The notes below the pieces were generated by a model that saw only the letters and a list, made by a program, of their open reading frames with translations, had not been told where the DNA came from and did no database searches. Made by a program: the position numbers and the translations under genes. 64,000 nucleotides of DNA, taken from contig NZ_JBCMUN010000001.1 in the NCBI RefSeq assembly GCF_050467285.1, forward strand, positions 682,001 to 746,000, in the 5' to 3' direction. Shown here piece by piece: positions 41,564 to 49,440 of the stretch. The first letter of the stretch is position 1. Every line of letters begins with the position of its first letter. This stretch comes from Paenibacillus_E oryzisoli_A. Its GTDB lineage: Bacteria; Bacillota; Bacilli; Paenibacillales; NBRC-103111.

Positions 41564-42484
41564 TTAATTTTTCCAAGCTTGCGGATGCACGTCCGAAATA
41601 AGCTCCGTCGCCGCGGCGTTCGCGATGACCTGCTCAGGGTTTTTGCAGCCCGGAATGACCGTCGTGACAGCATCGTGCTTGAGGCACCAGGCGAGCGCCC
41701 ATTTGGCCATATCCATGCCTTGCGGCACTTCTTCCCGCTGAATGCGTTCCACCTCTTCGAGCTTCTTTCTCACAGCTTCCGCATCGTGGCGATGGCGGAC
41801 GTCGTTGCCGGCGAAAACAGCGCCCGGCTTATATTTGCCGCTCAGGTAGCCGCTGGCAAGCGGTACGCGCGCAAGAACGCCGAGATCCTGTTCCACGCAG
41901 GACGGGAATACTTGCTCCTCCGGCGCTCTGTCCAGACGGTTGTACACGACCTGAATCGCCTTGGAGCCGACTTTGGTGGAAGCCGCCGTCTGATGGATGT
42001 TGGCATTGCTGCCGATCGAGGTGCCGAGATGGCGGATTTTGCCCGCTTGGGTCAGTTTATCAAGGGTCGTCCAGAGTTCGTCATTATCGAACAGCGAGTC
42101 CGGTCCCGAATGGAACTGGTAGAGATCGATGTAGTCCGTATGTAAAGCTTTCAAGGACGCATCCAACTGCTGAACGACGGATTGTGCGCTGTAATCGTCC
42201 GTACGCGTAAATAAATCGTGGAAATGATGGCCGAATTTCGTGGCGACGACCCATTTGGAGCGGTCGCGGCGGCTAAGGTAGCTGCCGATGAATGACTCCG
42301 ACAGATGATCGCCGTAGCATTCCGCCGTATCGATCAAGTTAATGCCAAGCTCTGCCGCTTGGTCGAGGATGCGGTCAACTTCATCTTGCGTGTAGTTCAA
42401 TCCCCACTCGCCGCCGAATTGCCAGGTGCCGACGCCGACGACGGAAACTTTAAGATCGGTTTTGCCAAGTCTGCGAAATTTCAA
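41564..42484 (-). CDS. Aldo/keto reductase
   Basis: 306 residues from a TTG start with AAAAGGAG ten bases upstream; an earlier ATG at 42520 would place that ribosome site inside the gene and is less likely. The catalytic tetrad is visible: Asp and Tyr in LIDTAECYGD, Lys in VVATKFGHH and His in LYQFHSG. The NADPH site is near the C-terminus (VTTVIPGCKNPEQV). This is the general NADPH-dependent carbonyl reductase type; the substrate is unknown. Confidence 0.92.
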   Translation of the reverse strand: MKFRRLGKTDLKVSVVGVGTWQFGGEWGLNYTQDEVDRILDQAAELGINLIDTAECYGDHLSESFIGSYLSRRDRSKWVVATKFGHHFHDLFTRTDDYSAQSVVQQLDASLKALHTDYIDLYQFHSGPDSLFDNDELWTTLDKLTQAGKIRHLGTSIGSNANIHQTAASTKVGSKAIQVVYNRLDRAPEEQVFPSCVEQDLGVLARVPLASGYLSGKYKPGAVFAGNDVRHRHDAEAVRKKLEEVERIQREEVPQGMDMAKWALAWCLKHDAVTTVIPGCKNPEQVIANAAATELISDVHPQAWKN

Positions 42485-42596
42485 TGTGTACACGCTCCTT
42501 TTTTGTGTGTCTCCACTCATTATACAACAACAATTTATTTTATATTAATACAGACGGGGAGGAAATAGGGTAAGGTGGTAGAAGCGTTAAGAGATT

Positions 42597-43148
42597 ATGA
42601 AGATTAGGGAGCTGATCCGCTTGAAATCGACCTCCATCTGGAAATTCGCCAAGGAATGGGTGCCCACCATCGCGTTTGCAATCCTCCTTGCGTTGGTCAT
42701 CAATACGTACGTGGCGCAGGCCATGACCGTACCATCGGGGTCCATGCTGCCGACAATTCAGCTGAAAGACGAGATTATCGTGGAAAAAATGAAGCCGCTC
42801 ACCGATTTTGAATTTGGCGACATTGTCGTCTTCTGGCCGCCGCTCGAAGGCAACAAAGACCGCTATGTGAAACGGCTGATCGGTCTGCCCGGCGATACAA
42901 TTGAAATTAAGAACGGCACTTTGTACCGTAACGGCCAAGCTGTCGAGGAACCTTATGTGAAAGATAAAATGACATACACCTTCGGTCCAGTTGCCGTGCC
43001 TGCGGGCAATTACTTTTTCCTCGGCGATAACCGCAACGACAGTTATGATGCCCACTTGTGGCCAACGCCGTTCGTACCGGAGAAAGACATCATCGGCAAG
43101 GCCGTATTCCGGCTCTTCCCGCTCAATCATCTGGGAACGATTGAATAA
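42597..43148 (+). CDS. lepB: Signal peptidase I
   Basis: 183 residues, the short one-helix type of Gram-positive bacteria. The membrane anchor is about 22-40. The catalytic Ser49 is in VPSGSMLPT and Lys92 in RYVKRLIGLPGD; box E, FFLGDNRNDSYDAHLW, is intact. It cleaves signal peptides on the outer face of the membrane. The upstream ribosome site is weak (AAGAG). A strong terminator follows. Confidence 0.95.
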   Translation: MKIRELIRLKSTSIWKFAKEWVPTIAFAILLALVINTYVAQAMTVPSGSMLPTIQLKDEIIVEKMKPLTDFEFGDIVVFWPPLEGNKDRYVKRLIGLPGDTIEIKNGTLYRNGQAVEEPYVKDKMTYTFGPVAVPAGNYFFLGDNRNDSYDAHLWPTPFVPEKDIIGKAVFRLFPLNHLGTIE

Positions 43149-43151
43149 GGC

Positions 43152-43191
43152 AAAAAGCTCCTGTCCTCTTGTGAAGAGGAAGGAGCTTTTT
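43152..43191. terminator. Bidirectional terminator after lepB
   Basis: AAAAAGCTCCT...CCTCTT-GTG-AAGAGG...AGGAGCTTTTT between convergent genes. Confidence 0.85.
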
Positions 43192-43195
43192 ATTA

Positions 43196-44851
43196 TTAAG
43201 CCATGCCTGCCGCGAGATCGCCGTCATCCGGTTTATCGCCTTTCTTGCGTGACTTGCGTTCGGTAATTTTCATATTGCCGATGAAGAGCGCAAGTACGGC
43301 ACCCAGGATGACGAACACCAGACCGATCTGGAAAACGTTTTGCAGCGAGGTGACGAGTGCGTTTTTGATCATAGGCACCATGTGTTCCACGAATTCCTTC
43401 GGCATTTCCGCCAGTTTTTCCGGGTTAAGCAGCGAGGAATACAGGCCTTGCGGATTCGTGTGAATCAAGTCCGTCATCTGACTCGCCAGTTGGCTCGATT
43501 CCGCGGGCAGTTGTTTCACGACAGGTTCGAGATCATGCTCAAGGAGCACTGTCGACTTGTGGTTCATAATCGCGCCGAGAATGGTCATCCCGAACGTACC
43601 GCCGATTTGCCGGAAGAACTGGGAGGACGACGTGACGACGCCAAGCTCTGATTTCGGGAAGCTCTCTTGCAGCGCAAGCGTCAGAATCGGCATCACAAGG
43701 CCCATACCCAGACCGAGAATGATCATGTAGCTTGAAGCCATCAGCTTCGTTGTATCAATGCCCATGGAGCTCAGCATGTAGAACCCAACGGCCATGACTA
43801 GCATCCCGATCAGCATCTGATTGCGAACGCCCAGCTTGTAGACGAGTTGGCCGGAGACAATGCTGGCGATAATCATCGTGACCATCAGCGGTGTCATCAC
43901 CGTGCCGGAGGCCGAGGCGGAGATACCGACGATGCCTTGCATGAACAGCGGTACGAACATGATAGCACCAAACATGCCGACCGACATCAGGAAGCCAACG
44001 CCATTGAGAGTCGTGAAGATTTTATTTTTAAACAGGCGAACAGGAAGAATCGGTTCTTTGGCGCGGCTCTCGATACGAACGAAGGCGATTAAGGAGACCG
44101 CCGCAAGTACGAACAAGCCGATAATTTGCCACGAGCTCCAAGGGTAGTCTTTTCCACCGAATGTCAAAGCAAGAAGCAGGGAGACAACACCGACGATCAT
44201 CGTCACGATACCCGGAACGTCGAACGTAACTTTGCCTGTCGCTTTGTGCTTAGGAAGTGCGAATGCAATGAGAATAACGGCAAGAATACCGACTGGCAAG
44301 TTGATATAGAACACCCAGCGCCAGTTCCACGCGTCGACGATCCAGCCGCCGATTTGCGGGCCGATGACGGACGAAAGTCCGAAGATGGCCCCGAAAACGC
44401 CCTGCCATTTGGCACGCTGTTTACCTGTAAAAATGTCCCCGATAATAATCATCGCCATCGGCATCATAATCCCGCCGCCAAGGCCTTGAAGACCGCGGAA
44501 CAAGATCAACTCTGTCATATTCTGCGACATGCCACACAGCGCTGAAGCGACGATAAAAATAATAAGTCCTGTTACATAAATGACGCGGCGGCCAATCAAG
44601 TCCGCCAGTTTACCGGCGATTGGAACGACAACGGTTGATGTCAGCATGTACGCTGTGGTCAGCCAAGCCATAAGACCGAGCCCGCCGAATTCACCGACGA
44701 TCCGCGGCATGGCAGTGCCGACAATGGTGCCGTCCAGTGCGCCGAACAGCATAGCGATAATAAGTCCTGTAATAAGCAGCCCTTTATTTTTAAAATGGGC
44801 CGTGTTGTTCTCGGCATTCGTATCCGAGTCTGTGTGCGGTACTGATTCCAT
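43196..44851 (-). CDS. MFS drug efflux transporter, DHA2 (EmrB/QacA) family
   Basis: 551 residues with about 14 membrane helices, the size of the 14-helix DHA2 group. Antiporter motif C is recognisable in SSVIGPQIGGWIVD, motif A in GKLADLIGRRVIY, and NWRWVFYINLPVGI is a family hallmark. An extra segment between the last helices (about residues 440-515) faces outside. It exports drugs or toxic compounds in exchange for protons. It is 20 bp after a MarR gene on the same strand, so both are likely controlled by that repressor. Confidence 0.95.
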   Translation of the reverse strand: MESVPHTDSDTNAENNTAHFKNKGLLITGLIIAMLFGALDGTIVGTAMPRIVGEFGGLGLMAWLTTAYMLTSTVVVPIAGKLADLIGRRVIYVTGLIIFIVASALCGMSQNMTELILFRGLQGLGGGIMMPMAMIIIGDIFTGKQRAKWQGVFGAIFGLSSVIGPQIGGWIVDAWNWRWVFYINLPVGILAVILIAFALPKHKATGKVTFDVPGIVTMIVGVVSLLLALTFGGKDYPWSSWQIIGLFVLAAVSLIAFVRIESRAKEPILPVRLFKNKIFTTLNGVGFLMSVGMFGAIMFVPLFMQGIVGISASASGTVMTPLMVTMIIASIVSGQLVYKLGVRNQMLIGMLVMAVGFYMLSSMGIDTTKLMASSYMIILGLGMGLVMPILTLALQESFPKSELGVVTSSSQFFRQIGGTFGMTILGAIMNHKSTVLLEHDLEPVVKQLPAESSQLASQMTDLIHTNPQGLYSSLLNPEKLAEMPKEFVEHMVPMIKNALVTSLQNVFQIGLVFVILGAVLALFIGNMKITERKSRKKGDKPDDGDLAAGMA

Positions 44852-44871
44852 GAAGTATCCTCTCCTCTGAC

Positions 44872-45300
44872 TTAATAGGTTGCAGTAAATTTCTCAAAAG
44901 CGGAAACCATCGTATGAAGTTCATCCTTGGAAAGCTGCTTGAGTCCGCGCTCCATCACATTACGGGTAACTTGGGAAGCCTGGTCAAACATGCGCTTGCC
45001 TTTCTCCGACACTTCGACCAACACGATGCGACGGTCTGTCTCGTGTTGAAGACGCGCGACATGACCGCTTTGCACCAGACGGTCGATCATGACCGTTATC
45101 GCGCTTGGCTTAACGCCCATAAGTTCAGCTAAATGGCTCTGTTTGGGGGTGCCTTGTTTATGAATCATCGCTAGTAGGAATAGCTGCGGAGGCGTAAGCT
45201 CCGTTTCAAGCTCGGCAAAAACCGCTTGATGAATTTTGCGATGGGCGATCTCATAGGCGGTACGGAAGCGATTGGTGTAGGAAATTAAATCGTCTTCCAA
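44872..45300 (-). CDS. MarR family transcriptional regulator
   Basis: 142 residues. A winged helix-turn-helix core (LTPPQLFLLAMIHKQGTPKQSHLAELMGVKPSAITVMIDRLVQSGHVAR) is followed by the wing DRRIVLVEVSEKGK and dimerisation helices. A GGAGGTG ribosome site precedes the ATG. It is the first gene of a two-gene operon with the efflux pump and most likely represses it, releasing on drug binding. AT-rich repeats upstream (45321-45393) are candidate operators. Confidence 0.94.
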   Translation of the reverse strand: MEDDLISYTNRFRTAYEIAHRKIHQAVFAELETELTPPQLFLLAMIHKQGTPKQSHLAELMGVKPSAITVMIDRLVQSGHVARLQHETDRRIVLVEVSEKGKRMFDQASQVTRNVMERGLKQLSKDELHTMVSAFEKFTATY

Positions 45301-45320
45301 GTGAATGCACCTCCTTATCA

Positions 45321-45393
45321 GTTAAATTGTTTGAATTTTTAAGATATTAAACAATGAAATTATTAAATTGAATAATAGTTAAATTGTTTAAAT
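45321..45393 (-). promoter_or_regulatory. Candidate MarR operator repeats
   Basis: GTTAAATTGTTTGAAT (45321-45336) and GTTAAATTGTTTAAAT (45378-45393) are near-identical direct copies of a TTAAA-TTG-TTTAA dyad, with an inverted partial copy TTAAACAAT at 45347-45355 between them. They fill the AT-rich region before the marR gene. Confidence 0.5.
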
Positions 45394-45454
45394 AAAATAT
45401 AATCCGTTTGGCTGCTGCCGTCAATAGAATTTTAAGAGGGAATGACAGGCATAC

Positions 45455-45483
45455 TTGCATATCGCCCTTATCTTGCATATAAT
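45455..45483 (+). promoter_or_regulatory. Promoter of the pheST T-box leader
   Basis: TTGCAT (45455-45460), 17-bp spacer, TATAAT (45478-45483). The transcript should start near 45490. Confidence 0.7.
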
Positions 45484-45489
45484 AACTGG

Positions 45490-45775
45490 TACATATACGT
45501 TGAAATGCTTTGACGGAGAAGAGTATGCAGTGCTTCTTGACAGGGAGGGAAAGCCAGAGATTGAGAGCTTTCTCCGAGAATCAGGCTGCTGAAGTTCGCT
45601 CCTGAGCAGTCCTTTGAACGAAAGCTTTGAAAGAGCATTTAGTAGGAGGAACCGGGCTATCGTCCGTTATCTGAAATGAAGTGAGATTCGTTTATTCGGC
45701 ATGTCCACATAGACGATCTAATTAGGGTGGTACCACGGCTTTTCGTCCCTTGTGAGGGAGCGGGAAGCCTTTTTT
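45490..45775 (+). promoter_or_regulatory. T-box riboswitch, phenylalanine type
   Basis: The leader contains the 14-base T-box AGGGTGGTACCACG (45724-45737), which pairs with uncharged tRNA acceptor ends, and a terminator GGCTTTTCGTCCC/GGGAGCGGGAAGCC followed by TTTTTT (about 45737-45775). The stem I region starts around 45511 with the AGTATG element. A TTC triplet at 45595-45597 is the likely Phe specifier, which fits the genes downstream. Uncharged tRNA-Phe should favour antitermination. The gene-free stretch 45301-45822 holds this leader, its promoter and the marR operators. Confidence 0.92.
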
Positions 45776-45822
45776 GCGTTGTTCCAAGGCAACCGTAAGA
45801 CGATAATCAGGAGGGGTATCCA

Positions 45823-46857
45823 ATGAAAGAGCGGTTAGAAGCGTTAAAGCAAGAAGCGCTGCAAGAGCTAAGCGCAGTAGGGAGTCAGCAGGAACTGAAT
45901 GAGCTGAGAGTCAAATATTTGGGCAAAAAAGGCCCGTTAACCGAAGTGCTTCGCGGCATGGGTGCACTGAGCGCTGAAGAGAGACCGATCATCGGCCAAG
46001 TGGCTAACGACGTTCGCGCGGCGATTGAAGCGGTGATCGAAGAGAAGCAAGCGGCCTACACCAAGCAGGAAACCGAAAACCGCCTGCGCGCGGAAATGAT
46101 CGACGTTACACTGCCTGGCCGCCCGTCACAACAAGGGGCTGTGCATCCGCTCAGCAAGGTCATCCAAGAGATTGAAGATATTTTCATTGGCATGGGCTAT
46201 ACCGTTGCTGAGGGACCTGAAGTCGAGCAGGATTACTACAACTTTGAAGCGCTGAACCTGCCGAAAGATCACCCGGCGCGGGACATGCAGGATTCTTTCT
46301 ATATTACAGAAGAAATATTGATGCGTACTCAGACGTCTCCCGTGCAAGTTCGCACGATGGAAAAGCGTAAAGGCGATGTGCCGATCAAAATCATTTGCCC
46401 AGGCAAAGTGTTCCGCCGCGATGACGACGATGCGACCCACTCCCACATGTTCACGCAAATTGAAGGTCTTGTCATCGACCGCAATGTGCGCATGAGCGAC
46501 CTGAAAGGCACCCTGCTGCAATTCGTGCAGGAGATGTACGGCCCAGAGACGCGCATCCGTCTGCGTCCAAGCTTCTTCCCGTTCACGGAGCCGAGCGTTG
46601 AGGTCGATGTCAGCTGCGCAATGTGTAAAGGCTCCGGCTGCCGTACGTGCAAGCAAACAGGCTGGCTTGAAATTCTCGGCGCAGGGATGGTGCATCCGCG
46701 TGTGCTCGAGATGGGCGGCTACGATCCCAAGGAGTATACAGGGTTTGCTTTTGGCATGGGTGTGGAGCGGATTGCGATGCTGAAATACGGCATTGAAGAT
46801 ATTCGTCACTTCTATACGAACGATCTGCGTTTCTTGAAGCAGTTTTTACATGTGTAG
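45823..46857 (+). CDS. pheS: Phenylalanine-tRNA ligase alpha subunit
   Basis: 344 residues, the usual length. An N-terminal coiled-coil arm (1-90) for tRNA leads to the class II catalytic domain: motif 1 HPLSKVIQEIEDIFIGMGY, motif 2 KVFRRDDDDATHSHMFTQIEGL, motif 3 GFAFGMGVERIAML. A CAMCKGSGCRTCKQTG segment adds four Cys, as in Bacillus PheS. It forms an alpha2-beta2 enzyme with PheT that charges tRNA-Phe. AGGAGGGG precedes the ATG. Expression should respond to Phe-tRNA charging through the upstream T-box. Confidence 0.98.
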   Translation: MKERLEALKQEALQELSAVGSQQELNELRVKYLGKKGPLTEVLRGMGALSAEERPIIGQVANDVRAAIEAVIEEKQAAYTKQETENRLRAEMIDVTLPGRPSQQGAVHPLSKVIQEIEDIFIGMGYTVAEGPEVEQDYYNFEALNLPKDHPARDMQDSFYITEEILMRTQTSPVQVRTMEKRKGDVPIKIICPGKVFRRDDDDATHSHMFTQIEGLVIDRNVRMSDLKGTLLQFVQEMYGPETRIRLRPSFFPFTEPSVEVDVSCAMCKGSGCRTCKQTGWLEILGAGMVHPRVLEMGGYDPKEYTGFAFGMGVERIAMLKYGIEDIRHFYTNDLRFLKQFLHV

Positions 46858-46884
46858 GCTATTTAGGAGAAGGAGGGGTTAGGC

Positions 46885-49347
46885 ATGAACGTTTCTTATC
46901 AATGGTTATCCGAATATGTGGACGTGACCGGCTTCACAGCCGAAGAATTAGCTGAAAAATTAACCCGCAGCGGGATCGAAGTCGACATCGTCGAGGATCG
47001 TAATCAAGGGGTTTCGAACGTGGTCGTTGGCTTTGTGAAGAAGCGCGACAAGCATCCGGACGCGGACAAATTGAGCGTATGTTTGGTCGATGTGGGGACA
47101 GGTGAAGATCTGCAAATCGTGTGCGGGGCTAAAAATATTGATGCCGGGCAAAAGGTGCCCGTAGCGGTCGTGGGCGCCGTGCTGCCGGGCGGCCTGAACA
47201 TCAAGCGCGCGAAACTGCGCGGCGTGGAATCGCAGGGAATGATCTGCTCCGCAAAAGAGCTTGGTCTGAACGACAAGCTGCTGCCAAAAGAAATTCAGGA
47301 AGGCATTCTGGTGCTTCCGGAAGATACAGCGGTTGGCGCGTCCATTCTGGATGTGCTTGCCATTAACGATAAAGTGCTCGAACTTGACTTGACGCCGAAC
47401 CGTTCGGACTGTCTCAGCATGCTCGGCGCGGCTTACGAGATTGCAGCTATCCTCGGCCGCGACGTGAAGCTGCCGGATGCGGAGTCCGCGCTGCAAGCGT
47501 CCAAGGCCGGCGTAAAAGCTGCTGATCGCATCTCCGTTGCGATCACGGCGACTGAACAGTGCTCGCACTACGCCGCTCGCCTGATCGAAGGCGTGCGCGT
47601 CGGCACCTCGCCGCTCTGGATGCAAAACCGTCTGATGGCCGCAGGCGTGCGCCCCATCAACAACATTGTCGACATCACCAATTTCGTGATGCTCGAATAT
47701 GGTCAGCCGCTGCACGCGTTTGACGCGGATCAACTGCATAACGGCCACATCGACGTGCGTCTCGCGAAGGCCGGCGAAAAGCTGACCACACTCGACGACG
47801 TCGAGCGTACATTGGAACCGCACATGCTTCTCGTCACCGACGGCACGAAGCCTGTTGCAATCGCTGGCGTCATGGGCGGCGCCAATTCCGAAGTGACGGA
47901 CGGTACAACTCGCATTCTGCTGGAGTCGGCCAAATTCGCCGGCAGCTCCGTGCGCCACACGTCGCGCCAGCTGGGCCTTCGCTCAGAAGCGAGCCTTCGC
48001 TTCGAAAAAGAAGTGAACCCGGAATCTGTCATTCCGGCCTTGAACCGTGCCGCTGCTTTGATCGCGCAGTACGCGTCCGGCCAAGTCGCAGACGGCATCG
48101 TGGAAGCTGTGAGCGGGTCCACCAAGCCGGTCAGCATTGAGCTGGCGGTAGATCGTGTGAACGGCTATCTCGGCACAGCGTTGTCTGTGACCGATATTGA
48201 AGCGATCCTGAAACGTCTCCATTTCACATTTGAATCGGCAGGTAGCGACAAGCTGCTTGTGCATGTGCCGAGCCGCCGCGGCGATATTACGCGCGACGTG
48301 GACTTGATCGAAGAAGTAGCTCGTTTGTTCGGCTACGACAACATCCCGACAACGCTGATGACCGGCGTGACGACACCAGGCTCTTTGACAAAAGAACAAG
48401 CGATCCGCCGCATTACGCGTAATGTGCTGACGCAAAGCGGTCTGCATGAAGTCATCACGTACGCGTTCACGCATCCGCGCGCCAATGGGCAAGTGGAAGG
48501 CGATGCTGCGGCAATTCCAGGTTTGTATCCTGAGGCGAAACCGATTGGTCTGGCGATGCCGATGAGCGAGGAGCGCAGCCAGCTGAGAACGAGCCTGGTG
48601 CCGCACTTGCTGGAAGTTGTCAGCTATAACCGTAACCGTTCGATGGATGATGTGGCGATTTTTGAGATCGGCAAAGCTTTTGTCACGGATGAAGCTGCTT
48701 TGACAAGGCTGCCGCAGGAGAAGCTGCTGCTCTCCATCGTGCTGACTGGCAAACGCCGCGGCGCTCACTGGGCGTCCAAATCCGAGGCGGTCGATTTCTA
48801 CGACCTGAAAGGGATTTTTGACCGCTTGGTTCAGTATCTGGGCGTTCAAGGTCTGACATATACATCGGCTGCGCCGGAAGGCTTCCATCCGGGGCGTACT
48901 GCCGAGCTTTCCCTGCCGGGCGTCGGCGTCATCGGCCGCATCGGGCAATTGCACCCGACTGTGCAGCAACAGCGTGATCTAGACGACACGTATGTGCTCG
49001 AAGTTGAGCTGACGCCGATTCTTGAAGCGGCGGGAGATGCGATTGTCTACAAGCTGTTGCCGCGCTATCCTTCGGTCGGTCGCGACATCGCGGTTGTGGT
49101 GGACGCCGGTGTTCCGGTAGGCTCCATGGAGAAGGCGATTTCTGAGGTTGCAGGCGAACTCCTTGAGTCCATTCAAGTGTTCGACATCTACACGGGCGAG
49201 CGTCTCGGCGCCGGTCGGAAGAGCGTTGCTATCGCCCTCGTGTACCGTCACGCGGAGCGAACTTTGCAGGATGAAGAGGTTACAGAGCTTCATGCCAAAG
49301 TCGTCGCCGCTCTTGAACAGCAATTTGGGGCGGAATTAAGAAAATAG
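46885..49347 (+). CDS. pheT: Phenylalanine-tRNA ligase beta subunit
   Basis: 820 residues. Order: N-terminal and EMAP/tRNA-binding domain (about 40-155, VVGFVKKRDKHPDADKLSVC), B3/B4 editing domain (about 205-400), B5 domain, catalytic-like core, and the C-terminal ferredoxin-fold anticodon-binding domain (RYPSVGRDIAVVVDAGVPVG to the end). It pairs with PheS and edits mischarged Tyr-tRNA-Phe. GGAGAAGGAGGGG precedes the ATG, 27 bp after pheS. A terminator follows. Confidence 0.98.
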   Translation: MNVSYQWLSEYVDVTGFTAEELAEKLTRSGIEVDIVEDRNQGVSNVVVGFVKKRDKHPDADKLSVCLVDVGTGEDLQIVCGAKNIDAGQKVPVAVVGAVLPGGLNIKRAKLRGVESQGMICSAKELGLNDKLLPKEIQEGILVLPEDTAVGASILDVLAINDKVLELDLTPNRSDCLSMLGAAYEIAAILGRDVKLPDAESALQASKAGVKAADRISVAITATEQCSHYAARLIEGVRVGTSPLWMQNRLMAAGVRPINNIVDITNFVMLEYGQPLHAFDADQLHNGHIDVRLAKAGEKLTTLDDVERTLEPHMLLVTDGTKPVAIAGVMGGANSEVTDGTTRILLESAKFAGSSVRHTSRQLGLRSEASLRFEKEVNPESVIPALNRAAALIAQYASGQVADGIVEAVSGSTKPVSIELAVDRVNGYLGTALSVTDIEAILKRLHFTFESAGSDKLLVHVPSRRGDITRDVDLIEEVARLFGYDNIPTTLMTGVTTPGSLTKEQAIRRITRNVLTQSGLHEVITYAFTHPRANGQVEGDAAAIPGLYPEAKPIGLAMPMSEERSQLRTSLVPHLLEVVSYNRNRSMDDVAIFEIGKAFVTDEAALTRLPQEKLLLSIVLTGKRRGAHWASKSEAVDFYDLKGIFDRLVQYLGVQGLTYTSAAPEGFHPGRTAELSLPGVGVIGRIGQLHPTVQQQRDLDDTYVLEVELTPILEAAGDAIVYKLLPRYPSVGRDIAVVVDAGVPVGSMEKAISEVAGELLESIQVFDIYTGERLGAGRKSVAIALVYRHAERTLQDEEVTELHAKVVAALEQQFGAELRK

Positions 49348-49377
49348 TGCAACTTTCCTTGTGTGGTGCAGGAGAAC

Positions 49378-49420
49378 AGGCTGGTCTTAGCGAATTTCTT
49401 TCGTTAAGATCAGCCTTTTA
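49378..49420 (+). terminator. Terminator of pheST
   Basis: AGGCTGGTCTTAGCGAA pairs with TTCGTTAAGATCAGCCT across a TTTCT-type loop, followed by TTTATTTT. The next gene starts only about 20 bp on. Confidence 0.8.
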
Positions 49421-49440
49421 TTTTAAGGGAGGAAATCACT

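Noticed and set aside
40520..42145. 541-codon plus-strand open frame
   Set aside because: It runs antisense across glutaminase and aldo/keto reductase, both with complete catalytic motifs and ribosome sites. It has no start signal and no recognisable fold.
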